Assembly: GCF_046533115.1 (NCBI RefSeq) | Contig: NZ_JAJQRC010000006.1 | Span: 1 to 64,000, forward strand | Reading direction: 5' to 3' | Length of the DNA stretch: 64,000 nucleotides | From: JAIRMO01 sp046533115 | GTDB taxonomy: Bacteria > Spirochaetota > Spirochaetia > Treponematales > Breznakiellaceae | In this document: positions 25,630 through 34,037 of the stretch, piece by piece | Layout: each line of letters begins with the position of its first letter | Numbering within the stretch: position 1 is the first letter of the stretch | Made by a program: the position numbers and the translations under genes | The notes under the pieces: generated by a model | Databases searched by the model: none | What the model was told of the DNA's origin: nothing | Seen by the model: only the letters and a program-made list of their open reading frames with translations

Positions 25630-25800
25630 CCGGCAGTTTAGGCTGGGCTCAGCAAGCCCGGCGGGGAATTACGCCCTGCCCGCTGACCTGTAGAGTCCGC
25701 GTCCACCGCCCGTGCCGGTCGGTTACCGCGGGGAATTCCAGAGACGCGGGCGGGGCGTAATTCCCCGCCGGGCTGCGCCGGCATGGGGCTAAACTGCCGG
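25630..25800. repeat. 171-bp nested palindrome, MITE-like
   Basis: The ends CCGGCAGTTTAG (25630-25641) and CTAAACTGCCGG (25789-25800) are perfect 12-bp inverted repeats. Inside is a longer pair, about 29 bp with one mismatch: 25655-25683 (AGCCCGGCGGGGAATTACGC...) and 25746-25774. The centre of about 60 bp is GC-rich and non-coding. It could fold as one long hairpin on either strand. No transposase is nearby, and no obvious target duplication was seen. Confidence 0.7.
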
Positions 25801-26005
25801 GTATCGGGGGGGGAAGAGGGCCTTTCAGCCGATTGTGGTGGGGGGGGGCTTTGCGACCGCTTGCCAGGCGGTGGTGTATGTGGTAACAGGCTGTAAACGG
25901 GGTGTTACTGCGGGGGGTGGGAGGGGGTAAGAGGCCTCCAGTCATATTGGAGCGGGGGGCCTTAGCCGGTAAAGGGTTAAAGGCCGGTTACCGGGTAGAG
26001 AAGGA

Positions 26006-26066
26006 CCCTCCCGTCCGATGGACGGGAGGGGGTTGGTCTCGTTAAAACCCGGGCAGGCCGGGTTTT
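26006..26066 (-). terminator. Terminator region of the first lipoprotein gene
   Basis: Closest to the gene, AAAACCCGG (26044-26052) pairs with CCGGGTTTT (26058-26066) and gives a T-ending hairpin on the minus strand, 23 bp past the stop codon. Further on, CCCTCCCGTCC and GGACGGGAGGG (26006-26030) form an 11-bp hairpin. The remaining 200 bp up to the 171-bp palindrome are G-rich without features. Confidence 0.6.
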
Positions 26067-26088
26067 AGGTGCTCATGCAGGCGAGGAG

Positions 26089-27327
26089 TTACCTCGACCA
26101 ACCGGCATTATTCGAGCCATCGGCATCGGCTACCCAATTATAAGGACCAGCACTAAGATTACCGGTATCGTGGGTAGGGGGGGTAGGAGCACCACTACTA
26201 TTATAGAAGTTACTGGTGGCGCTGGTAACAACGATACTACCACCACTAAAAACAATTTTGGCAGGAACAGAAGGAGAAGAACCCAGTTCGCCAACAACTG
26301 CAAAGCTTTCGGTGTCCTCACCAGCATCAAACTTACCCGTCACGCTCAGCGCTGCTTCGAGAGTTAACATACTGTTTGCCTTTATTAGCAAAACTTGGGC
26401 GCCCACATTGTTAAATGGACTTTTCAGTGTTACGGAACCATCTACGATAAGAGAAGTGTTGTTAAAGTGAAACTTGCCGGAAAGTACATGGAATAGCGCA
26501 CTGGCGTCACCGATAAAATAGTCAGTGCCACCGTTGAAGGATACTTTACCGCCGCTTTCCACAATGACTATCCCGCTTCCTTCAAAGCGGACGTCTGAAC
26601 CAATCTTAGCGGTGGCGTTAGGCCCAATGATAATCGTGCCGTCATTGGTGCCCTCTGTGTCGTTGTCCAGGGTGTATTCACCATTCACTGTAATGGTCCC
26701 GGCGTTGGTAATCTCTCCATCGGTCGCCGCAAATTTGGCTTCCGGTCCAATAACAATCGTGCCGGTATTGGTGACGGCTGCATCCGCGGCCAGGGAAGTT
26801 TTACCCTTGCCGGTAACTTCGATAGTCCCGGCGTTGTTAATGGTTCCGTTTGCCGCCACCGTAAATACGGGGGTACTCCCATCGGTATCATTAACGGTAA
26901 TCGTGCCGTTATTGGTGACGGTTGCACCGGCTGCCAGGGTGTATTTACCACCGTCGGCAACTTCGATAGTTCCGTCGTTGGTAATGCTTCCCGTCACCGC
27001 AAGTGTGGCGCCGGTCTCCACCACGATTTTTACGCCGGAATCAATTTTGAGTGAATCGGAAATCGGCAGGATTCCACCGGTAATGGTGACGGAGCCGTTG
27101 GCGTTCGGGGTAACGGTGACCCCAGCAGGAGCGGAGGCCGTCAATACGGCTGCCAGGTTCGCGGCGGCCTGGGCCGTGGAGGGGGGCGTATTAGTGTTGC
27201 CCGTCTCCGGCCAGGTGGGAGTACCGATGCTGCTGGTATCGTCGCTGGTGTCCGTGGGGCATCCTAAAAAGAACAATGATACGCTTAACAGGGCGATCAT
27301 GCCGTAGAATATTTTCTTCTTCATCAT
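26089..27327 (-). CDS. Repeat-rich surface lipoprotein A
   Basis: A lipoprotein signal peptide ends at the lipobox LFFLGC, with lipidated Cys23. After a Thr/Pro-rich linker come tandem repeats of about 22-28 residues built on NxGTIxV (NDGTIEVADGGKYTLAAGAT, NNGTITVNDTDG, NAGTIEVTGKGK, NTGTIVIGPEAKF, NAGTITVNGEY). Such repeats suggest a right-handed beta-helix, as in passenger domains. The protein ends in a short Ser/Thr/Asn-rich tail. Two larger lipoproteins follow upstream on the same strand. Function unknown; an adhesin or polysaccharide-binding surface protein is plausible. Confidence 0.82.
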   Translation of the reverse strand: MMKKKIFYGMIALLSVSLFFLGCPTDTSDDTSSIGTPTWPETGNTNTPPSTAQAAANLAAVLTASAPAGVTVTPNANGSVTITGGILPISDSLKIDSGVKIVVETGATLAVTGSITNDGTIEVADGGKYTLAAGATVTNNGTITVNDTDGSTPVFTVAANGTINNAGTIEVTGKGKTSLAADAAVTNTGTIVIGPEAKFAATDGEITNAGTITVNGEYTLDNDTEGTNDGTIIIGPNATAKIGSDVRFEGSGIVIVESGGKVSFNGGTDYFIGDASALFHVLSGKFHFNNTSLIVDGSVTLKSPFNNVGAQVLLIKANSMLTLEAALSVTGKFDAGEDTESFAVVGELGSSPSVPAKIVFSGGSIVVTSATSNFYNSSGAPTPPTHDTGNLSAGPYNWVADADGSNNAGWSR

Positions 27328-27454
27328 AAAAACCTTCCTATTTCAATTTTAGTCATTACCAAAGCGCTGAAGGCTGCGCCCGCAATCGCTTTAGAACCAA
27401 CAGGCAGGGCAGCCCGGAAACCGGTTTGTTCCCGGACCGCTTTTACTTCCTGTT

Positions 27455-27519
27455 TTGTAAACGGCATACGCCGTATGCCGCTTACAACGGATTCCGGAAA
27501 GTTTGTTAAACTTTCCGGA
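27455..27519. repeat. Two strong hairpins between lipoprotein genes
   Basis: TTGTAA-a-CGGCATAC, loop GCC, GTATGCCG-c-TTACAA forms a long hairpin at about 27455-27487. TCCGGAAAGTTT, loop GTT, AAACTTTCCGGA at 27493-27519 is a perfect 12-bp stem. They follow the stop codon of the second lipoprotein gene on the minus strand. Neither has a T-run right after it, so they may protect the 3' end or be repeat elements rather than classic terminators. Confidence 0.6.
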
Positions 27520-27523
27520 CCGC

Positions 27524-29977
27524 TTAATCGTCTACGGAAAGCCCGGCCACAATATTTGTGCCAGCGCTTATTTTACCCCTGATGGTTAATCTGTTCGAAC
27601 CGCCGGAAAGCTCCCCTATTACGCAGGGTATTTCAACGTCATCCCCCCAAAGCTCGCCGGTTCCGATGATCGTAGCGTCATTAGCACCGCTGATACCGAC
27701 CTTAATCAATAGCCCGTTAAGGTTACCGGGGTAACGGCTGCCCGCGTCCTCGCTCAGGGTAATTTTACCGGGATAGGTTCCGCCTTCCAGGATAACCGAA
27801 CCTGGGGTGCTGGCGTGACCGGTTAGGGTCAAAGTACCAGCGTATTGCAGGTCAAGGTCGGCTCCCCTAAGGAATAGGTTCTTTTCGGCAGCTACGGTGA
27901 TCGTCGGGCTGGCAACATCCTCCGGGACCAGGAGGGTTGAGCCCCTGCCGGTGATATTATTCTGCCGCAGGATTACCTCGCCGCCTTCGGCGGTGAACCG
28001 CGCATCGTCTGTAAGAGAGATCGTACGGCCGGTGATCGTTGTATCACCAAGGGTAACGGATCCAGTCCCGGGGAGTACCAACAGGGAGTCTTCCTCCAGG
28101 ACCAGGGCCCCCGTGACTGCGACGGGAATTGGGATATTGCTCTGCAATAACCCGGTCCCCAGTATCCGCAGTTCCCCGTCGATTGAGGTGAGCCCACCGT
28201 CCACGATCAGGGTCTTGTAACCCAAGTCCTCGTCATTTTCAAGGTCAAGGACCCCCGCGATCAAGGTGGTGTTTATGCTATTTTGGGGGGCGGTTATGGT
28301 GGCGCCGATTGTCCCTGCGGCCAATACTTCGCTATTTCCCACCAGGAGCTTCTTGCCCCCCTTGAGTCTAAACCTTGTATAGGTTCCGTACTTTAACGTG
28401 ATCCCGCGGTTGGGGGGAGACGTAATGCTATAAGCCAGGGTGACGTCGCCCCCCAAGCCAAGGGTCTGATCGTGGGCCAAGGTTACGTTATCGTTAAACA
28501 CCACCGGGCAGTCTATGTTGGTGTCGAGATTGAATTCAACCGGACCCATGAATTCTACGGTGCCGGCGCCGGCAATATTGGCGAAGGCATTGGCAGGCAG
28601 AGGATCCCCAAGCGCATTTGATGATGTAAATCTGCCCTCGAAGCGTATGGTTCCACCTGCAGCATTGTTCGGGACTCTGAGTATCTGACCGCCACCGGTT
28701 CCCTCTAAGGTAAGGTTGTCCTTGAAGATTACCGAGCCGGTATTATTCGTGATGGAAATTGAAGGGTCGTCCGAGTCAGGAGGAGCGGTGGTGACGAGGT
28801 TAATGATCTTGGTGTCAAATTCTATGGTCCCCGTATTGGACCCAACCGTGACCGCCTGGGTGATACCATCGGTGCCCGGGACAGTAATGGCTATGGTTCC
28901 GGCATTGTTTCCGGTTATCTTAATAGGGTCAGTAAGACCCGTAGTATCATCAGAAGCGGTAAGGCTTATCGACGTACCGGCGGCAGTTCCTCCTATCGTC
29001 GTTGTGCCAAGTTGGGTTGTGTTTACCACGACATCGCCCGATTCGGAAACAGCGTCAATCTTGAGGGCGTCAATGTTTTGGCCATTAGCAGGACTGATCG
29101 TGACCGTACCGGGGCCTTTGATCTCCTTTATGGTAATCGAAGCAATGTCAGCACCGGACGGCCCTGCGATATTGATGGGGACCGGCGCTTCAATCGTGGG
29201 CAGATTCGCTGAAGCCGGCAGGTTAAGGATAACCCCCGGAGTCGTGCTGGTCAGGGTCGCACTGGTGGTGAATTGGAAGTTGGTGAGGTTTTGAAAAACC
29301 AGGGTGTTACTCGCGGCCAGATCCACCTCCCCCAGGGCGATAACGGTGGGGTTGGTGCCGGTGCCGGGTACCGCGGTAGACCCCGCGTTTATGGTGAGTT
29401 TGTCCAGCACGTAAAGATAGGTAACCGCCTCATGAACATCACTAAAATCCGCACCTATCGTGTAATTTGACACGGCAATGCGCTGGTCGGTTCCCTGGGT
29501 GCCGTAAAGGGGGTTCTCCACATATTGCACCTTATGGCCGCCACTCACTAAGATAAATTTGTCATTCGGGTCCCCCCGGTAGATAAAAATGGCATTGGTC
29601 CCGAGGGTTATGCTCGAACTCGGCAGAAAGGTAAGGGTCGCATTAACCGCGTTGATAATCATATTCTCTACCGTTACGGGATACTCTACCCGGACGGGCC
29701 TATCCTTAAAATCGCCAACCGGAGAGAGGGGCGGAGTGATAGGGGTGCCGCCGTTTAGCCTGAGAGCCTCACCCAGCACCACGTTCCGGTTTCCTAGCTG
29801 GGCCGCCCGTACGGCTATATTCACGTCATCCGCGTCGGATGCGCCATACAGGTAATTTTCACCGAAAGTCACGGTTGATCCCCCGTCGCTGTCAGTGGCC
29901 TGGGAGCACCCAGTTAGGGTCAACAGTGCCGCCAATAACAGGACAGCACTGCCGAAAATCATATATTTCTTCAACAT
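27524..29977 (-). CDS. Repeat-rich surface lipoprotein B
   Basis: The 817-residue protein starts MLKKYMIFGSAVLLLAALLT and is lipidated at Cys24 (LTGC). It is a clear paralogue of lipoprotein C: both share the signal peptide and a GENYLYGASDADD/GHRIYGQSVSPY-like region, followed by an identical layout of a short Pro-rich segment and a KDxxVRV stretch. The rest is rich in Val, Ile, Thr, Gly and Asn with repeating strand-turn patterns such as GTVTISPANGQN and NNAGTIAITVPG, suggesting beta-helix. The start at 29977 is chosen because the signal peptide begins there. Function unknown. Confidence 0.82.
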   Translation of the reverse strand: MLKKYMIFGSAVLLLAALLTLTGCSQATDSDGGSTVTFGENYLYGASDADDVNIAVRAAQLGNRNVVLGEALRLNGGTPITPPLSPVGDFKDRPVRVEYPVTVENMIINAVNATLTFLPSSSITLGTNAIFIYRGDPNDKFILVSGGHKVQYVENPLYGTQGTDQRIAVSNYTIGADFSDVHEAVTYLYVLDKLTINAGSTAVPGTGTNPTVIALGEVDLAASNTLVFQNLTNFQFTTSATLTSTTPGVILNLPASANLPTIEAPVPINIAGPSGADIASITIKEIKGPGTVTISPANGQNIDALKIDAVSESGDVVVNTTQLGTTTIGGTAAGTSISLTASDDTTGLTDPIKITGNNAGTIAITVPGTDGITQAVTVGSNTGTIEFDTKIINLVTTAPPDSDDPSISITNNTGSVIFKDNLTLEGTGGGQILRVPNNAAGGTIRFEGRFTSSNALGDPLPANAFANIAGAGTVEFMGPVEFNLDTNIDCPVVFNDNVTLAHDQTLGLGGDVTLAYSITSPPNRGITLKYGTYTRFRLKGGKKLLVGNSEVLAAGTIGATITAPQNSINTTLIAGVLDLENDEDLGYKTLIVDGGLTSIDGELRILGTGLLQSNIPIPVAVTGALVLEEDSLLVLPGTGSVTLGDTTITGRTISLTDDARFTAEGGEVILRQNNITGRGSTLLVPEDVASPTITVAAEKNLFLRGADLDLQYAGTLTLTGHASTPGSVILEGGTYPGKITLSEDAGSRYPGNLNGLLIKVGISGANDATIIGTGELWGDDVEIPCVIGELSGGSNRLTIRGKISAGTNIVAGLSVDD

Positions 29978-30048
29978 AAAACACTCCTTAAAGTATCCGG
30001 ACCTATGCCGGATGATAGTTTCCCGCGCCATTGGTACGGGTTCCGGCA

Positions 30049-32079
30049 TTATTGGATAAATGACGCCTTAAACGACTTACCAAAGGTGATACCGGTAGGG
30101 CCAGCGACAATATTGACCTCCGCCAGGTCGCCGCCCCGGTGGGCCACGGACCAGGCAGGCTGTTTGGCGGCTGCGGCATCCGGGGTTAAGGCCGCAAATG
30201 CCCCGGTCAACTGGGCGCTGCCGGCGTTGGTTTCAATCTTCGCCCACGTGGTGGGTTGTCCGTTTTCACCGACAATCAGGTTAATTTTTGCCCCCTTGTC
30301 CAATGCCACCTTAGCTCCGGCGGCGCTTAGCGCAATGCTGCTATAGGCGGCCACATCAAGCTCTATCTCCTCCAGGATAAGGGTACCGGTTGCACCCGCC
30401 ACCGTGATACTCCCGGAACTTCCCCGTCCCGGCGCCAGTTTTGTCCCCGGGGCGCTCCCGGTGATCCGATTGTTCCCCAGGTTGATGGTCCCGCCGCTTG
30501 CCGTGAAGGTATAGGGCGCGGTAATTACCGGATCCCCTATATCAAGGCTGTTGGTGCCCAGGGCGAGGGTACCGCCCTCGGCCACGGCCAGGTAACCGAA
30601 CTGGTTATGGGCCCCGTCAACTTTCGTCGTCAGGGTTGCATTACTCGAGAAGGTTGCCTCCGGGAGCACCTGTAAGGTACCGTTGGTGATCTCAAGGCTG
30701 CCGGTCAGTTCGATGATTTTGGCGTCCTCAATTTTTTCCGGATCGTTTTTAGGTATGGCCGAAGTGGTGAACGTTGCATTTCCACCGGTTAACACCACAT
30801 CACCGCCGACTGCGGTAAAGAGGGGGGTCGGAATGATCTGGGTACTCCTGTCGGGGGTAATTTGGAGCGTGATGGTTTTACCCGCCCCCAGGGTTACCAA
30901 AGCCCCATCAATCACTATGTCCTGACCGTTTTTCAGGATAACATCCCCATAAAGGTCTAAGTTGGCCCCAATCGTAAGATCTCCCCTAAACACCGCCGTG
31001 CTATATATCGCAGAAACATCGCCGACAGGGATTTCCACATTATCGGCAAAGACCGCCCTACCGGTGCTGGAGATCTTAAGCTTCCGGTTACCGGCTCCGG
31101 CAACGGTGATGTTGCCGTCTCCGCCAGTAATGGTAATATTCGAAAGATTAGAAACCTGCAGGGTTCCCGGGCCGGTAAGCTTACCCTCTATGGTGAAACG
31201 GTCGACGAAGTTTTCGCCGATAATGGTGATTCCGTATCCATCCTCTATATGCACATTGGGTATGAATAACTCGTTATCGGGAAGGTCAGGCAGCACGACC
31301 GAAGCGCTCCGGGAACTGGTCACGGTGGAACTGGTCCCATACACGATATCGCCATTGAGCGCGTCATTGAACAGCACAAGAGTGGGGATGGTTCCGGTAA
31401 AATCCACCGTCCCCAGGGCCGTAATACCCAAAGTTGCTCCGAGAGGCGTCGCACCGGAGGGAACGGTAAGCTTTTCCACTACATAGAGGGTTTGAAGGTT
31501 CGGATTGGTTATCCTGGCGTCAACGCCGTTACTGTCCGTGGAATAATCGTAATTCTGGGTGGACCCCAGCTTAAACTCCCGGACCGCGGCGGCGGTAGCC
31601 TTAGACATGATGTCTTGCACCCGGTCCACGAACTCTACCATGACGCCATCGTCAACCTTATCAATGGCATCCGGTTTTTGGCTGTCCCGGAGAATGAAAG
31701 CGGAGTTACCGTCCATTACTATTTCCGCGCCGGGAGCCCAGCTCACCCGGGCGTCAGCCACATTTATGACGCCGTTCGGGAAGGTTACCTTACCATTGAC
31801 CCGGACATCGGCGTCTTTAAAGTTTAATGTGGCGGGGGGATGGCCCGCGCCGGCGCCCTGGATGATAAGATTATGCTCAAGAACGACAGGTTCCCTCGCC
31901 TTAATAGCATTATCTATCGCTTCCTGTGCTTGATAGGGACTCACGCTCTGACCGTAGATCCGGTGTCCGTACACAATTTCGGTACTACCGTCGTCGGCAG
32001 AGGTTGGGCACCCCGTCAGAGTGATTAGCGCCGCTAAAAACAGCGCCACACTTCCAAAAATTAGGCTCTTTTTCAACAT
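30049..32079 (-). CDS. Repeat-rich surface lipoprotein C
   Basis: The 676-residue protein begins MLKKSLIFGSVALFLAALIT with lipidated Cys24 (LTGC), and an AGGAGGGC site precedes the ATG. It resembles lipoprotein B across the N-terminal 150 residues and in general composition. Repeating segments such as GTLQVSNLSNITITGGDGNI and GGTINLGNNRITG suggest a beta-helix. A C-terminal FGKSFKASFIQ tail differs from B. It is the first gene of the three-lipoprotein run; an unusual structured leader lies upstream at 32127-32275. Function unknown. Confidence 0.82.
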   Translation of the reverse strand: MLKKSLIFGSVALFLAALITLTGCPTSADDGSTEIVYGHRIYGQSVSPYQAQEAIDNAIKAREPVVLEHNLIIQGAGAGHPPATLNFKDADVRVNGKVTFPNGVINVADARVSWAPGAEIVMDGNSAFILRDSQKPDAIDKVDDGVMVEFVDRVQDIMSKATAAAVREFKLGSTQNYDYSTDSNGVDARITNPNLQTLYVVEKLTVPSGATPLGATLGITALGTVDFTGTIPTLVLFNDALNGDIVYGTSSTVTSSRSASVVLPDLPDNELFIPNVHIEDGYGITIIGENFVDRFTIEGKLTGPGTLQVSNLSNITITGGDGNITVAGAGNRKLKISSTGRAVFADNVEIPVGDVSAIYSTAVFRGDLTIGANLDLYGDVILKNGQDIVIDGALVTLGAGKTITLQITPDRSTQIIPTPLFTAVGGDVVLTGGNATFTTSAIPKNDPEKIEDAKIIELTGSLEITNGTLQVLPEATFSSNATLTTKVDGAHNQFGYLAVAEGGTLALGTNSLDIGDPVITAPYTFTASGGTINLGNNRITGSAPGTKLAPGRGSSGSITVAGATGTLILEEIELDVAAYSSIALSAAGAKVALDKGAKINLIVGENGQPTTWAKIETNAGSAQLTGAFAALTPDAAAAKQPAWSVAHRGGDLAEVNIVAGPTGITFGKSFKASFIQ

Positions 32080-32126
32080 AAAGCCCTCCTGTATTTATAG
32101 TCATCCGGTCATATCAACCGAATGGC

Positions 32127-32275
32127 GGAAGCGCCCCGAAGGGCGCTTCCTAATAAAAAGAGGACTATACGCATTGAAAATCCACCCCGGATGGGGTATC
32201 ATTACGATGCGATTAGCAAGCCCCGGAGGCAGCGTCTTCCGCCAAGAAAACTCACTGCCCCGGGGTCCTCTTTTT
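32127..32275 (-). promoter_or_regulatory. Structured leader candidate upstream of lipoprotein C
   Basis: AAAAAGAGGAC (32155-32165) and GTCCTCTTTTT (32265-32275) are perfect inverted repeats enclosing 99 bp with internal hairpins (ACCCC-ggat-GGGGT, CCCCGG with CCGGGG). Downstream in the minus direction is a perfect 10-bp hairpin, GGAAGCGCCC-loop-GGGCGCTTCC (32127-32150). The multibranched layout before a gene start is what a riboswitch or attenuator would look like, but I recognise no known riboswitch class. A small mobile palindrome is the alternative. Confidence 0.45.
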
Positions 32276-32473
32276 AAGGACACCGCAAAAGGCGGCTAGG
32301 CCGCCCTGTTGTTTCTAACCGGGTTTACCCGGCATACCTCCCCGTACCGGCAACGCCGCCAGACCCCGGTCCACACCGGAGACTACGACCGGTTTGGGGA
32401 CAAAAAGCCCCTGCCGGAAAAAACTGAGAGAAAATATATTTTTTTTGAAAAAAATTGCTCTTTTAGCCCCCAC

Positions 32474-32490
32474 TTGGCACGGTTCTTGCT
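32474..32490 (+). promoter_or_regulatory. Sigma-54 promoter upstream of small RNA candidate
   Basis: TTGGCACGGTTCTTGCT matches the RpoN consensus TGGCACG-N4-TTGCW exactly, with the GG and GC dinucleotides 10 bases apart. The same 19 bases (with AC in front) occur at 34638-34656 on the minus strand. Transcription should start near 32501. A bacterial enhancer-binding protein site was not identified. Confidence 0.85.
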
Positions 32491-32501
32491 GCTGAGGGGG
32501 G

Positions 32502-32632
32502 TAAGAAATTGCTAATGGAGCATTGAAAATGAAAAATAAAGAGGAAGGAGAAGTTTGGAATGAATAGAGCATGGTATCGAATGTCATGGCTTCCTCCTTT
32601 TATTTTTTGCCGGCCTGGGCCGGTCCCTTTTT
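32502..32632 (+). ncRNA. Sigma-54-dependent small RNA or short-peptide transcript (candidate)
   Basis: Between the sigma-54 promoter and a GC-rich hairpin (CCGGC-ctgg-GCCGG, 32610-32623) followed by TCCCTTTTT there are only about 130 bases. The transcript contains a 12-residue frame, MKNKEEGEVWNE (32529-32567), with GGAG 8 bases before it. A second frame of 35 residues (32560-32667) begins MNRAWYRM after GGAAGGAG but runs past the terminator. An internal GAGGAAG/CTTCCTC pairing is also possible. A regulatory RNA is the favoured reading. Confidence 0.5.
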
Positions 32633-32780
32633 CATTATTTACCTACACATTATTATATCACGTTTAGTTCCAAAAATCTCGTTTTTTTTAAAAATTTTTA
32701 AAAAAAATGCAAAAAAACGTCAAATTTCGTCTCCGGGCGCCAAATTCACCCCAAAGGCGCCATCCGGTACTGAATAATAA

Positions 32781-33035
32781 GCATTCACCACGAAGATACA
32801 ATATTAAGAAATTCACCACAAAGGCGCAGAAGGCGAAAAAGGAAGGATGAAGAGTTAGGAGAGAGGGATGAGGAGTTAGGAAAATCTCCTCTCTCCTAAC
32901 TCCTTTCTTCCCTCTTCGTTCGTGGTGTTCGTGTAGTTCGTGGTTAACCCTCTTCTCTCTTAATTCCCTTCTTCGCCTTCTGCGCCTTCGTGGTTAAATT
33001 CTCTTTTATGTTGCCTTTGTGGTCGAATTCTCTTT
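32781..33035. repeat. Nested composite of intergenic inverted repeats
   Basis: The outer arms are GGCGCAGAAGGCGAA (32823-32837) and TTCGCCTTCTGCGCC (32971-32985), a perfect 15-bp inverted repeat. The inner arms are AGGAGTTAGGA (32871-32881) and TCCTAACTCCT (32894-32904). A TTCGTGG-type arm (GTTCGTGGTGTTCGTGTAGT) lies at about 32917-32945. Three sequence types are thus nested in one another. The region before it, 32640-32760, is AT-rich with long A and T runs. Confidence 0.7.
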
Positions 33036-33086
33036 TATGCTGTCTGGTACTGTTTTTACCGGCAAAAAGGGCATATACTGGGAAAA

Positions 33087-33896
33087 ATGCGGAACAAATT
33101 GACCAATGAGTTGGCGGTCTGCGGGTTTAATGCCGTGGCGGCCCTGGGGGAATACCATCCTGAAAAGATAAACCGGCTTTTTCTCCGGGAGGACCGGCTG
33201 AAACAATTCACCCGGGTGTGTAAAAATTTGGCGGAGCGGAAACGGCCCTATAAACTGTGCGAAGACGAGGAACTGGAGCGGATCTGCAAAAGCCCCCGGC
33301 ACCAGGGGGTGGTGGCGATGATCGAGGAACCGGTGGTGGAACCGGTGGAAAAAATGGACATTGAGCACTGGGCCGGGGAAGGGAAAACCGGCCTGGTGCT
33401 GCATTCCGTGGGGAACGATCATAACCTGGGGGCCATGGTCCGTTCCGCGGCTTTTTTCGACGCCCCCCTGATCATCCTTTCCGAAGGGGACCTGGAAGCC
33501 CGGCTTACCACCAGCGCCTACCGGGTCGCCGAAGGGGGGATGGAGCAGGTGACCTTTAGGAAGGTGGGGGATACCGGGGCTTTTATCAAAAGCCTTTCCC
33601 GGTCGGTGATCACCATCGGCACGGATATGCGGGCCCGCCTGCGGATTCGGGATCTGGGCGTCATTATCCGGGAGCGGGCCGGCCTTTTGCGGGGCAGCCC
33701 CGCCGGAAAACATAGGCCCGGGGAGTATGTCCGGCCCGGCATCGCCCTGGTGGTGGGCAACGAAGAAACCGGGCTCCCCCCAACGGTAAAGGAACACTGC
33801 TCCGCCCTGGTACGGATCCCCGGCACCGGTATCATCGAAAGCCTCAACGTCGCCCAGGCGGCGACTCTTTTTCTTCATGAGATCTATGAATTGTGA
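33087..33896 (+). CDS. TrmH-family (SPOUT) RNA 2'-O-ribose methyltransferase
   Basis: The protein has the three SPOUT motifs: NDHNLGAMVRSAAFFD (about residue 112), IALVVGNEETGLPP (about 222) and IPGTGIIESLNVAQAA (about 245). The N-terminal 90 residues (INRLFLREDRLKQF, SPRHQGVVAMIEEP) resemble the substrate-binding domain of RlmB/TrmH-type enzymes. The substrate, tRNA or 23S rRNA, cannot be chosen from sequence alone. An insert, RERAGLLRGSPAGKHRPGEY, lies before the second motif and lengthens the usual loop. The length is 269 residues. Confidence 0.9.
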   Translation: MRNKLTNELAVCGFNAVAALGEYHPEKINRLFLREDRLKQFTRVCKNLAERKRPYKLCEDEELERICKSPRHQGVVAMIEEPVVEPVEKMDIEHWAGEGKTGLVLHSVGNDHNLGAMVRSAAFFDAPLIILSEGDLEARLTTSAYRVAEGGMEQVTFRKVGDTGAFIKSLSRSVITIGTDMRARLRIRDLGVIIRERAGLLRGSPAGKHRPGEYVRPGIALVVGNEETGLPPTVKEHCSALVRIPGTGIIESLNVAQAATLFLHEIYEL

Positions 33897-33911
33897 AGAA
33901 TTAAGAGGAAT

Positions 33912-34015
33912 TTAACCACGAACCACACAAACCTCACGAACAAATGAGAGAATTCAGGTAGTAATTCCAAGATGTCGAAGCAAAAGTTCGTGTGGTTCGT
34001 GTCGTTCGTGGTTAA
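33912..34015. repeat. TTCGTGG-type inverted repeat, complete copy
   Basis: The left arm 33912-33941 (TTAACCACGAACCACACAAA...) and right arm 33986-34015 (GTTCGTGTGGTTCGTGTCG...) are complementary over 30 bp with four mismatches. Each arm is a 9-bp periodic series of the type CACACGAAC. The loop holds AGAGAATTCAGGT and CGAAGCAAAA, also present at 121-200 and 49030-49315. Confidence 0.75.
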
Positions 34016-34037
34016 TCTTCTTATCGGTGTAGACACG

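Noticed and set aside
25649..25945. Open frame of 98 residues on the minus strand
   Set aside because: It spans the 171-bp palindrome and shows no family pattern; coding is unlikely.
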